Assembly: GCF_040066175.1 (NCBI RefSeq)
Contig: NZ_JBEAAM010000010.1
Location: forward strand, 62,001-126,000
From: Solimonas sp040066175
GTDB taxonomy: Bacteria > Pseudomonadota > Gammaproteobacteria > Nevskiales > Nevskiaceae
Length of the DNA stretch: 64,000 nt
Reading direction: 5' to 3'
Shown one piece after another: positions 36,207 to 43,915 of this stretch (position 1 is the stretch's first letter; each line of letters opens with the position of its first letter). The notes beneath the pieces are model-generated. The model was not told the DNA's origin. It did not search any database and saw nothing but the letters and a program-made list of their open reading frames with translations. Position numbers and translations under genes: made by a program.

Positions 36207-37445
36207 ATGGCGAACACAGCCAGGGTGACGGAGATTTCCCTTGCGCAAGCGCGGCGTATGGGCAGCACAACCGCTATGAGTCCGGCCCCGAAGGGCGCGG
36301 CGGTGGCGCTCGACCTGGAGCAGGCCGATCGCCTGCTGAGCGCGATCTATGACGGCCCGACGGAAACGCCGCCGTGGCATACGGCGCTGCAGCTGCTGCG
36401 CGAGCGCCTGCACGCCGGTCACGTCACGCTGATGCTGCGCCCGCCGTCGTCCGACAGCGCCGGGATCATGATCAACACCGGCCCGGTCACGCGGCAGGGC
36501 GTCGAATCCTATGAAACGCATTTCTTCGCGATGGACCCCTTCGTGCGCCTGCCGGAGGACGAGGTCGTCACCGCGGAGGAACTGATCGGCCGTCAGTGGC
36601 TGCAGAGCGCGGTCTATCTCGAATACCTCAAGCCGCTCGACATCCGCCACCTGCTCGGCGCCGACATCTACACGAAGGAGGGCATCGAGTGCCGGCTGCG
36701 CATCACGCGCGGGCACAGTGCCGAGCCGTTCTCCGCCGACGACAAGGCCGTCGTCCGCTTCCTGCTGCCGCATCTGAAGCGCGCGATCCAGCTGCACGCG
36801 CGCCTCGATTTCCTCGAATGCGAGCGCCAGCTGTTCGCCGGCACCGTCAACCGCATGCTGCTGGGCATGATCAGCATCGCGCAGGACGGCACGATTCTCG
36901 AAACCAATCAGGAAGCGCGGCGCATCCTCGCCGAGAAGGACGGCATCTGGCTGTCCGGCAACACGCTGTGCGTGGACAGCAGCCAGGAAAGCCGCGACCT
37001 GCAGCGCATGATCCGCACGGCCCTGAGCGATTCGCTGTCGGCCAGCGGCGGCGATCATGGCGAGCCCGGCGTGGTCGAGGCGATGTCGGTGTCGCGCCCG
37101 TCCGGCCGCGCGAAGCTCGGCGTGCTGGTGCGCACGATTCCGCTGGGCCCCTGGTCCGAGAGCAAGCAGCGCCCGGCCGTGGTCGTGTTCCTGCGCGATC
37201 CGGAGTCGAATGCCGCGCAGCCGTCCCAGGAACTGGTGCGCCGCCTGTTCGGCCTGACGCGCATGGAAGCGCAGCTCGCGCTGCTGCTCGCCGAGGGTCT
37301 GACCCTGGACGAAGCCGCCGAGCAGATGAACGTGCGCCGCAACACCGCACGCACGCATCTGCGTTCGATCTTCTGCAAGACCGGCGTCACGCGCCAGACG
37401 ATGCTGGTGCGGCTGCTGCTGAACAGCGTGCTGACGCTGGGCTGA
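36207..37445 (+). CDS. LuxR-type (HTH_LuxR) transcriptional regulator
   Basis: A 412-residue regulator. The last 65 residues are a LuxR/GerE helix-turn-helix: FGLTRMEAQLALLLAEGLTL, DEAAEQMNVRRNTARTHLRS, then IFCKTGVTRQTMLVRLLL. The N-terminal 200 residues look like a PAS/GAF-like sensor (YETHFFAMDPFVRLPEDEVV), followed by a second PAS-like segment (ISIAQDGTILETNQEARRIL). The ATG at 36207 follows GGAGGAGAGTC; longer in-frame starts lack it. Comamonas testosteroni uses a LuxR-type activator (TeiR/TesR) for steroid genes, and this protein has similar size and layout. It is divergent from the steroid isomerase gene, so it may control the steroid regulon; that is inference. Confidence 0.9.
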   Translation: MANTARVTEISLAQARRMGSTTAMSPAPKGAAVALDLEQADRLLSAIYDGPTETPPWHTALQLLRERLHAGHVTLMLRPPSSDSAGIMINTGPVTRQGVESYETHFFAMDPFVRLPEDEVVTAEELIGRQWLQSAVYLEYLKPLDIRHLLGADIYTKEGIECRLRITRGHSAEPFSADDKAVVRFLLPHLKRAIQLHARLDFLECERQLFAGTVNRMLLGMISIAQDGTILETNQEARRILAEKDGIWLSGNTLCVDSSQESRDLQRMIRTALSDSLSASGGDHGEPGVVEAMSVSRPSGRAKLGVLVRTIPLGPWSESKQRPAVVVFLRDPESNAAQPSQELVRRLFGLTRMEAQLALLLAEGLTLDEAAEQMNVRRNTARTHLRSIFCKTGVTRQTMLVRLLLNSVLTLG

Positions 37446-37487
37446 GAGGCCGCGCTATGGACGGCAACACCGAACCGCGAGCCCTCA

Positions 37488-37970
37488 TCACGGCTGCTTC
37501 TTGCCGTGCTGCGCCAGCCAGTGTGCGGTGATGTTCGGCGCCTGCGTCAACGGCGTGACGATCTCGTAGATGCGCTCGTAGGTCGCGCGCTGGATCAGCC
37601 ACCGGCCGTCGCGCTTGACGTAGGTGTCGCGGTACAGCGCGCTGCCCTCGGTGACGATCTTGTGGCGCAGGTCGAGAAACCAGTCGGTGAGATACCACAC
37701 CCCCTTGGCCTCGGTCGGCGACACGAGGTCAATCTCCGGATGGTTCACCGTGTGCCGGGCGATCGCCTCGGCGTGGAAGGCGTATTCGAGCGCGCCGATG
37801 ATCTTGTCGCGGCCTTCGGCCTCGAACAGGTAGCTGCCGCCCTGGTAGCGCACGCTGGCGTCCTCGGTGAACAGCTCGCGCAGTTCGGCGATGTTCGCGG
37901 TGTCGATGCAGCGGCAGTAGCGGTACTTGAGCCGGCGGATCTGTTCGAGGTCTTCGAGAGGTGAGGACAT
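37488..37970 (-). CDS. SnoaL-like polyketide-cyclase/NTF2-family protein
   Basis: A 160-residue SnoaL_4-type protein. The opening LEQIRRLKYRYCRCIDTANIAELRELF is the usual first helix-loop of this family, followed by FTEDASVRYQGG and a beta-sheet domain with WYLTDWFLDLRHKI. ATG at 37970; a longer open frame continues through a repeat element and is rejected. It converges on the LuxR regulator and is separated from the upstream SDR gene by a palindromic repeat. The substrate is unknown; at least three members of this superfamily besides the isomerase lie in the window. Confidence 0.82.
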   Translation of the reverse strand: MSSPLEDLEQIRRLKYRYCRCIDTANIAELRELFTEDASVRYQGGSYLFEAEGRDKIIGALEYAFHAEAIARHTVNHPEIDLVSPTEAKGVWYLTDWFLDLRHKIVTEGSALYRDTYVKRDGRWLIQRATYERIYEIVTPLTQAPNITAHWLAQHGKKQP

Positions 37971-37987
37971 GCCCTTGCTCCGTTGTT

Positions 37988-38058
37988 CGTCATTCCCGCG
38001 GAAGCGGGAATCCAGCCGCGGTCGAAAGCACTGGATACCCGCCTGCGCGGGCAGGACG
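37988..38058. repeat. Dispersed palindromic repeat, copy 1
   Basis: A 71-base imperfect palindrome. Its left arm begins CGTCATTCCCGCGGAAGCGG and its right arm, from 38031, begins CTGGATACCCGCCTGCGCGG. The arms pair across the element, and each has its own small GC hairpin. Two further intergenic copies are at 54615-54693 and 55502-55561, and a right-arm half-copy lies inside the methyltransferase gene at 46025-46052. Confidence 0.88.
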
Positions 38059-38077
38059 GTTGTTGATGACTGTCCGC

Positions 38078-38845
38078 TCAGATGCCGAAGCCGCCGGACA
38101 CGTTGATCTGCTGGCCGGTGACGTAGCCGTTGGTGGCGAGGAACACCGCGGCGCTGCCGATCTCCTCGGGCTTGCCCCAGCGCTTGATGCACAGCAGCTT
38201 CTGGGTCTCCTCGGTCCACTTGTCGTCGAACACGCCGCGCCGCAGCAGTTCGAGGAACATGCCGGCCTCGATCACGCCGACCAACACCGAGTTGGCGCGG
38301 ATGTTGTGCCGGCCTTCCTCCTTGGCGATGCCCTGGATCAGCGCCTCGTTGGCCGCCTTGGGCGCGACCGACAAGCCGTCCCTGGGCGGCCACCAGACAT
38401 GGCCGGCCGAACCCAGATGGACATACGATCCGCCGCCTTTCGCGCGCAGATGCGGCAGCGTCGCCTGCACCGCGTTGAAGAAGCCGTGCACTTCGATGTC
38501 GATCGACTTGCGCCACAGCGCCTCGCTGGTCTCGGCGATCGGCACCTGCTCGACGACCGGGCCGGCCGCCCAGATCACGGTGTGCACGCGGCCGTGCGCG
38601 GCGACCGCTGCCTGCACCGCGGCATCGACCTGCGCGCGCTCGCGCACGTCGGCCGCGTGCAGCGTCGCCTTGCGACCGTAGCCGGCGATCTCGCCGACGA
38701 CCTTTTCGGCGACCGCCTGCTTGGAGCGATAGACGATGGCGACGTCGCTGCCGGCGCGGCCGAAGCTCTTGGCGACCTCCTGGCCGATGCCGCCGCTACC
38801 GCCGAACACCAGCGTCGCGCCGGCCGGGAACGATGCCTGGATCAT
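38078..38845 (-). CDS. SDR-family protein lacking the catalytic Tyr
   Basis: A 255-residue SDR-fold protein. The cofactor site VFGGSGGIGQEVAKSF is intact, and so is the C-terminal GYVTGQQINVSGGFGI. The expected YxxxK is SVAPK: Ser replaces the catalytic Tyr exactly 13 residues after the conserved Ser in HLGSAG, while Lys is kept. A WWPPRDG insertion precedes it. The enzyme may be a divergent oxidoreductase, an enoyl-reductase-like or a non-catalytic member. ATG at 38845 with GAGGAGAG upstream. A palindromic motif shared with two other operons lies 57 bases ahead of the start. Confidence 0.82.
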   Translation of the reverse strand: MIQASFPAGATLVFGGSGGIGQEVAKSFGRAGSDVAIVYRSKQAVAEKVVGEIAGYGRKATLHAADVRERAQVDAAVQAAVAAHGRVHTVIWAAGPVVEQVPIAETSEALWRKSIDIEVHGFFNAVQATLPHLRAKGGGSYVHLGSAGHVWWPPRDGLSVAPKAANEALIQGIAKEEGRHNIRANSVLVGVIEAGMFLELLRRGVFDDKWTEETQKLLCIKRWGKPEEIGSAAVFLATNGYVTGQQINVSGGFGI

Positions 38846-38901
38846 GCCGCTCTCCTCTCGTGGTCTGCGCCGCCGATTCTTCGCCGTGGCCACCGCCGCA
38901 G

Positions 38902-38919
38902 CCTCATCCGTTGGGACGA
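38902..38919. promoter_or_regulatory. Candidate shared operator, site 1 (upstream of SDR gene)
   Basis: CCTCATCCGTTGGGACGA matches the perfect palindrome at 43836-43853 in 16 of 18 bases. It lies 57 bases ahead of the SDR start at 38845 (minus strand), and a site at nearly the same distance precedes the DUF3604 operon. A third similar site is upstream of tesD. Confidence 0.5.
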
Positions 38920-38937
38920 CGGCTGCCGGGCGACCGC

Positions 38938-39756
38938 TCAGTTGCCCAGATAGAACGTCGCCGGGTTGAACAACCGGCTCGGCGGCACCTGCTGCGTGTC
39001 GAGACCCAGCACGCGCAGCACGGTCTTGCTGCCGTCGATCAGATCGACCATCTCGACCTCCGAGGCATACCAGCGCCCGTCCGCCTTGCGCAGCGCGGCC
39101 GCAGGAACCGTGATGCGCTTGCGCGCGCCGTCGGCCTGGTGAAACTCGGTCTGGATCGGGACACAGGTCTGCTGATCGACCCAGCTGCGCACCCGCGTGT
39201 ATTTCGAACCCGACGTCGGCGCCGGCACGTAATCGAGAATCGCCGTCCTGCGGCCGCCGACGTCCTCTTCTCCGGCGACCGTCGCCGTCGCGTCGCTGAC
39301 CGCGTACTGCATCTGCTTGAAGTCGTAATAGCTGAAGTTGGTGCCGAGCAGCGCACCGTCGGCGAAATCGCCGCTGATGCGGCGCACCCGCCGCACCGAC
39401 GGCAGGTACACGTACATGCCGTCCACGCGCTCGCCCTCACCCTGGCGCACCAGGTAAGCCGCGCCGGCCAGATACTCCGGCGACTCGATGCGCAGCGTGG
39501 CGCGCACCAGCGACTGATCGCCCTGCGTCTCGCGCAGCGCATAGACCCGCCCGCGCAGCGTGCGCACCGTGCCGCCGACATCGGTGGCGACCAGTTCCAC
39601 GGTCTGGATGCGCAGACTGGCCGGTACATTGGCCAGCATGCAGGCGTGCAGGCTCTCGACCGTCTGCGCCGCGCCCGCCGGCGGTCCCGCCAGCGCCAGC
39701 GCCAGCGCCAGCCACAACGCCGGACGGATCGTCCGCTTCTTCCCATTGCTCAGCAT
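38938..39756 (-). CDS. LolA-like outer-membrane lipoprotein-sorting family protein
   Basis: A 272-residue exported protein of the LolA_like (TP_0789-type) family. The signal peptide is RPALWLALALALAGPPAGAA within the first 30 residues. The mature domain shows the family's alternating strands: RATLRIESPEYLAGAAYLV, MYVYLPSVRRVRRISG, GTNFSYYDFKQMQ and the late WYASEVEMVDLIDGSKTVL. Such proteins are thought to bind lipids or lipoproteins in the periplasm and often accompany RND exporters; no RND gene is adjacent here. ATG at 39756. It is the last of four same-strand genes that start with DUF3604. Confidence 0.82.
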   Translation of the reverse strand: MLSNGKKRTIRPALWLALALALAGPPAGAAQTVESLHACMLANVPASLRIQTVELVATDVGGTVRTLRGRVYALRETQGDQSLVRATLRIESPEYLAGAAYLVRQGEGERVDGMYVYLPSVRRVRRISGDFADGALLGTNFSYYDFKQMQYAVSDATATVAGEEDVGGRRTAILDYVPAPTSGSKYTRVRSWVDQQTCVPIQTEFHQADGARKRITVPAAALRKADGRWYASEVEMVDLIDGSKTVLRVLGLDTQQVPPSRLFNPATFYLGN

Positions 39757-39798
39757 GACCCTTCCCCTTTTACGGTTGTTTGGCGATCGCGCGCCGAA

Positions 39799-40806
39799 TC
39801 ACGTCGTGCCAACGCCGGCGACGAGCACCGCCGCCCGGCCGATGACCCAGTATGCGGCCAGCGAGCCGATCACATAGGCCAGCGCACCGTGCAGCGGCGC
39901 CGCGGCCGGCACGGATACGGACCGCCGCGCGGCGTGGATGCCGGCGAGAAACACCAGGACCAGCAGCAGCTGCCCGCACTCGATGCCCAGGTTGAAGGCC
40001 AGCAGCGCCAGCGCGATCTCGCGCTGCGGCAGCCCGACTTCCGCCAGAGCACCTGCAAAACCGAGGCCATGGATCAGGCCGAAGACCGCGGCGATCCACC
40101 ACGGCCGCCGTTCCAGCGCCCCGGCGCCTCCCGGCCGCAGCAGCTGCAGCGCCAGCACGACCAGCGTCGCCGCGATCAGCACTTCGGCGAGCGCCGACGG
40201 CAGGCGCAGCAATCCCAGCGCCGCGGCCGACAGCGTCAGGCTGTGGCCGAGCGTGAACGCCGTCACCGTGCCGACCAGCGCACGCGGCCTGCGCACCAGC
40301 GCCACCAGTCCGAGGATCAGCAGCACGTGATCGGGGCCGGCGAGCAGGTGGGTGAAGCCCAGACGCAGGTACTCGACGAACACCGGCTTCGCCGCGCCGG
40401 CCGCCGGCACGGTCCACTGCGGCTGCGCGGCATCGAGCAGGGTCTGCGCGACGCCGCCGTCGAGCGATTCGTAGCGCAGGATGGCATTGATCCCGCCGGC
40501 GGCGAGTCCGTCGATCGCCAGTCTGCGGCCTTCGATACCGCCCGGACACGACAGACGCCAGCGATGCAGCAGCGCATCTTCGCCGTCGATCCGCGCCACG
40601 CCCTGGACTTCGGCAGCGCACCCGGGCGGCCACTGCGGCGCAACCGGCGTGCCGCGCACGCTGACGACCGACGTGCGCCAGCTGACGTCATAGACGCCGG
40701 GCGCCGACTCGCGCAGGTCCAGCAATGCCGGCGCCAGCGGATGGCCCTGCACCGCCGTTGCGGCCAGCAGCAGCGCGAACGCGAGCATGCGCGGCCGCAC
40801 GCTCAT
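39799..40806 (-). CDS. HupE/UreJ-family membrane protein
   Basis: A 335-residue membrane protein. After a signal peptide (ending AVQGHPLAP) comes a periplasmic domain of about 130 residues. A HupE/UreJ_2 domain follows with about six helices and the motifs YLRLGFTHLLAGPDHVLLIL, TAFTLGHSLTL and GLIHGLGFAGAL, all rich in conserved His and Asp. HupE/UreJ proteins are linked to nickel or other metal transport, but the form with an N-terminal soluble domain is not characterised. The ATG at 40806 overlaps the stop of the parvulin gene by 4 bases. It belongs to the DUF3604-parvulin-HupE group. Confidence 0.88.
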   Translation of the reverse strand: MSVRPRMLAFALLLAATAVQGHPLAPALLDLRESAPGVYDVSWRTSVVSVRGTPVAPQWPPGCAAEVQGVARIDGEDALLHRWRLSCPGGIEGRRLAIDGLAAGGINAILRYESLDGGVAQTLLDAAQPQWTVPAAGAAKPVFVEYLRLGFTHLLAGPDHVLLILGLVALVRRPRALVGTVTAFTLGHSLTLSAAALGLLRLPSALAEVLIAATLVVLALQLLRPGGAGALERRPWWIAAVFGLIHGLGFAGALAEVGLPQREIALALLAFNLGIECGQLLLVLVFLAGIHAARRSVSVPAAAPLHGALAYVIGSLAAYWVIGRAAVLVAGVGTT

Positions 40807-41753
40807 GCGCCACCTGCGTCCGCGGCCGGCAGGCCGACGACCGGGTAGCGCGCGCGCAGCCGTTGCAGCGCCTCGCGCAGCTGCTGCGCACGCGCCTCGT
40901 CCTGCCAGGCGCGCAGCAGCTGCGCCTGCTGCTGCGGCGGCGGATCCCCGCCCTCGGCCACGCGCGCCGTCACCTGCACCAGATGCCAGCCGAACGCGGA
41001 ACGCAGCGGGCCGGTCCAGGTCTGCTCCGGCGCCTGCACGAGCGCATCGGCAAAGTCACGTCCGAAGCGCGCACCCACCTGCGCCGCGCTCCACGCGCGG
41101 AACTCGGCACCGAGCAGGAAGGCATCGCCGCTGCGCGCCGCATCGACCTCGCCGCGCAGCAGGCGCGCTCGCAGCGCCTCGAGCTCCGCGCGTGCATCGG
41201 CGCGCGCGCCGTCGTCGCTGAAGAACACGTGGCGGAAGCTGAGGCGCGCCGGCGCACGATAGCGCGCCGGATGGCGCTCGCGGTACGCGGCCAGCGCCTG
41301 CGGGTCCACGGGAACGGCGCGGACCAGGCGGCGTTCCATCGCCTGCACGAGGCGCCGGCGTACCACCGGGTCGCTGCGGTTCATGCCGAGCGCCGCGGCC
41401 TCGTGCAGCAGCGCGTCGTCGCTGGCACGCCGCTGCGGAAACAGGAAGCGCATGTTGCGCAGCAACCGTTCGCGCACGACCGGATCGCTGCGGTCGAGCC
41501 CGCGCGCAAGCGCCTCGCGCAGCAGGATCTCGTCGTCGAGATAATGGCGGATGCTGGCGCGCAGCTCGGCCTCGGTGGGCAGACGGCCCGAGTCGCGCAC
41601 CCAGGCCGCGCGCAGCGCCTCGACCCGTTCGGCGGACAGCTCGATCGGCGCGGCCTCGATCGGCGTATCCGGCACCGTTCGCAGGCGATCCAGCGCGAAC
41701 AGCGCACTGCCGATCAGCGCGAAATGCAGCAGGGGCCAGCGCAGCATGCGCAT
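40803..41753 (-). CDS. Membrane-anchored parvulin-type peptidyl-prolyl isomerase
   Basis: A 316-residue PpiC/SurA-like protein. A single N-terminal transmembrane segment (WPLLHFALIGSALFAL) anchors a periplasmic chaperone domain rich in charged helices (ILLREALARGLDRSDPVVRE repeated twice). The parvulin domain follows, with RLSFRHVFFSDDG, WSAAQVGARFG and GPLRSAFGWHLVQV. The long open frame through the DUF3604 gene is a shadow; the start is ATG 41753 (or 41747), two bases after the DUF3604 stop. It is coupled to HupE by a 4-base overlap. The partner protein being folded is unknown, possibly DUF3604. Confidence 0.88.
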   Translation of the reverse strand: MRMLRWPLLHFALIGSALFALDRLRTVPDTPIEAAPIELSAERVEALRAAWVRDSGRLPTEAELRASIRHYLDDEILLREALARGLDRSDPVVRERLLRNMRFLFPQRRASDDALLHEAAALGMNRSDPVVRRRLVQAMERRLVRAVPVDPQALAAYRERHPARYRAPARLSFRHVFFSDDGARADARAELEALRARLLRGEVDAARSGDAFLLGAEFRAWSAAQVGARFGRDFADALVQAPEQTWTGPLRSAFGWHLVQVTARVAEGGDPPPQQQAQLLRAWQDEARAQQLREALQRLRARYPVVGLPAADAGGA

Positions 41754-41755
41754 GT

Positions 41756-43777
41756 TCAGCGGGTCGGTGCGGAGGCCGGCCGGTACCAGATCGGCGAGGT
41801 CCAGGCACGCTCCTGGATCGTCTTCGGATAGTCGGCGTTGCAGCAGTCGGCCCATTCGGCCGGCACGGCGTCCGGGTTGCTGCAGTCGATGCCGGCCGCG
41901 AGGCATTGGCGCGTGGACCAGCGGCAGCTCGGATTCTCGACGACGCGCGCGTACCAGAACGCCGGCACCGCCGGATCGAAGTCGGGGTCTTCCCAGACCG
42001 TGCACAGGCTGGCGAAGCCGGAACCCGAAGTCTGGCAGGTCGTCAGATCGACGCTCGCGCCATTGGCGGGATCGCCGGCGACCTCGAACACCCGTTCCTT
42101 CTTCTCGCCGTTGACGTACCAGCCCTTGATGATCTGGATGCGCTGCAGCGGCTCGACCGGCTCGCCGGGCGCGCCCGGATCGCGCAGCGCGGACACCGCG
42201 AAGCGCGGCCGCGCGGCCGCGGACGGCACCGAAGACAGATCGCCGCCCATCGGCACGCCGCGCGCATAGCCGACGGCGGCGAAGTCGTTGCGCCCGCACT
42301 GGTCCGCCGGCAGATCCCAGCCGCCGAAGAAACGCACCACCGGGCGCGTGCCGCTGGTCGCGTAGGCCTCGCGCCGGCGCATCGCCGCGAACAGCGCATC
42401 GCGCGTGTTCTCCTCCGCCCACAGCACGGCCAGACCGCCGGGGCTGACCTCGATCACGTCGGTCATGCCGGGCACGCTGTCGCGCGGATTCTGGCCGGCG
42501 CCGGCATGGCCCATGAACGTGCTCTCGACGACGTTGCCGGGCGTACCGATGTGCGTGTCCGAGCTGCCGATGAAGCCATACTTGAATGGATTGGCGCCGA
42601 GCAGCTGCTCCTGGCGCAGACCTTCCTTGAGCGCCTCGCGCAGGAAGTCCTGCTCCATCGGCGGCCCGGTGTTGGCACCGCCGAAGCGGTTGCCGGTGAG
42701 GTTGTTGTACGGCAGCAGCTCGAAGCCGCACAGCTCGTCCTGCGCGCCCGCGCCCTGGGTGCCCAGGCACTCGGACTGGCCCTTGTGCTGGTAGATCTCG
42801 GCCAGCGGCTCGTGATCCTGGCGCTTCTGCGCGAAGGCCTGCGTGTAGTCGTTGCCGAAGCGGTCCTTGGTCTCGAACATCGTGCCGGCCGACAGGTTCG
42901 AGTTGTGCGGAATCGTCAGCACGTCGCAGCCGTCCTGCGCGCGGCACTGCGCATCGAGCGCCTGCCACAGCAGCTCCGGGCGCGGATACTCCTGGTAGGC
43001 CGGCGGGATCGGCGGCACGACGCCGGTGCGGAAGATGACGTTGCGGTGCAGGTTGTTCGACAGCGGCGCGCCGGTCCACTCGTAACCGACGAAGGTGGTG
43101 AAGCGGCAGTCGTCGCTGCGGTCGTAGTACGCCTCGGCCGCGAGCTGCACGTCCTGCCACGGCGTCTTCGCCGCCTCCAGGCAGGTCTGCCCGCCCGGCC
43201 CGCAATAGGCCATGCGCGGCACGCTGCCGTTGCTGCCGATGATCGGCGCATCGGACACCAGCGGGATGCCGGCCGGCACCGGGAACTGCGGCAGCTCCGG
43301 CAGGCCGACTGCGGCGAGATTGAAGGCGATGAAGGACTGGTCCGGGAAGTTGCGGTAGAGGATGCACTCCGGAGCGTTGTATTCGAGATAGTCCGGGTTC
43401 GTGCAGATCTCGGTCTCGCCGAACAGCTCGGCATGATCGGTGACCGCAGCGAAGTCGAGCGGCCGCGCGATCTGCGTGTGGCGCGTCGGCTCGCCGTTGT
43501 CGTCGTAGGGCTGGATGCCGATGCGCTCGCCCAGCGCGAAACGGTAGGCGTCGTGCGGCCCGATGATCGTGCCCTGCGTGTTGGCGTCGAGCGAGTACTT
43601 GGTGTGCACGTGCAGGTCGCCGAAGAACGGCTGGCGCAGCGCATTGGCGTTGTGACAGCGCGCGTCGATCGGCGGAGCGACCGACTCCGGCGCGCGGCTG
43701 GCGCCGCAGCCGGCCAGTAGCACCACACCCACCGCCGCGATCCGGGCGATGAGACGATTCCTGCCTGCTATACCCAT
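41756..43777 (-). CDS. DUF3604 lipoprotein with PHP-like metal site
   Basis: A 673-residue exported protein of the DUF3604 family. Lipobox VVLLAGC lies in the first 25 residues. The conserved opening FFGDLHVHTKYSLDA and the later AAVTDHAELFGE, LTIPHNSNLSAG and GFIGSSDTHIG carry the His/Asp set of a PHP-type metallohydrolase site. At least eighteen Cys suggest disulfide bonding in the periplasm. ATG at 43777 follows GAGGGGAGCGGAAC. It heads an operon with a parvulin, HupE/UreJ and LolA-like protein, a grouping seen in several proteobacteria. Function unknown; hydrolase activity is inferred from the motifs. Confidence 0.9.
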   Translation of the reverse strand: MGIAGRNRLIARIAAVGVVLLAGCGASRAPESVAPPIDARCHNANALRQPFFGDLHVHTKYSLDANTQGTIIGPHDAYRFALGERIGIQPYDDNGEPTRHTQIARPLDFAAVTDHAELFGETEICTNPDYLEYNAPECILYRNFPDQSFIAFNLAAVGLPELPQFPVPAGIPLVSDAPIIGSNGSVPRMAYCGPGGQTCLEAAKTPWQDVQLAAEAYYDRSDDCRFTTFVGYEWTGAPLSNNLHRNVIFRTGVVPPIPPAYQEYPRPELLWQALDAQCRAQDGCDVLTIPHNSNLSAGTMFETKDRFGNDYTQAFAQKRQDHEPLAEIYQHKGQSECLGTQGAGAQDELCGFELLPYNNLTGNRFGGANTGPPMEQDFLREALKEGLRQEQLLGANPFKYGFIGSSDTHIGTPGNVVESTFMGHAGAGQNPRDSVPGMTDVIEVSPGGLAVLWAEENTRDALFAAMRRREAYATSGTRPVVRFFGGWDLPADQCGRNDFAAVGYARGVPMGGDLSSVPSAAARPRFAVSALRDPGAPGEPVEPLQRIQIIKGWYVNGEKKERVFEVAGDPANGASVDLTTCQTSGSGFASLCTVWEDPDFDPAVPAFWYARVVENPSCRWSTRQCLAAGIDCSNPDAVPAEWADCCNADYPKTIQERAWTSPIWYRPASAPTR

Positions 43778-43835
43778 GTTCCGCTCCCCTCAGCGGCTGG
43801 CGTGACGCGATTCTGGCGTTCGGACACGCCAGCGG

Positions 43836-43853
43836 CCTCGTCCCTTGGGACGA
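43836..43853. promoter_or_regulatory. Candidate shared operator, site 2 (perfect palindrome)
   Basis: Bases 43838-43853 form TCGTCCC-TT-GGGACGA, two perfect 7-bp arms around TT. It is 59 bases ahead of the DUF3604 start at 43777 and also 63 bases before the methyltransferase start at 43916. It is nearly identical to site 1 and similar to site 3 (53684-53701). Confidence 0.6.
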
Positions 43854-43865
43854 TCGTCTCGCCTT

Positions 43866-43878
43866 CGGTACAGTACCG
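43866..43878. promoter_or_regulatory. Palindrome CGGTAC-A-GTACCG upstream of the methyltransferase operon
   Basis: A perfect 6-1-6 palindrome 37 bases ahead of the methyltransferase ATG. The half-site CGGTAC is the same as in the TetR-type palindrome at 30559-30574, though the spacing differs by one base. It could be an operator for the island; no controller gene lies in the island itself. Confidence 0.4.
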
Positions 43879-43915
43879 GCCGACAAGTCAATAAACGCCA
43901 GGGGCACGGGAGATC

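Noticed and set aside
37988..38058. Palindrome as an ordinary transcription terminator
   Set aside because: It lacks a T-tract and recurs at three other places, one inside a gene, so a dispersed repeat is the better description.
40803..43907. A single 1034-codon open frame on the minus strand
   Set aside because: The upstream two thirds is an out-of-frame shadow of the DUF3604 gene; only the last 316 codons (parvulin) have domain features and a coupled start.
43778..43915. Left boundary of a mobile island with attachment site or integrase
   Set aside because: No integrase, tRNA or direct repeat flanking 43.9-51.9 kb was found by eye.
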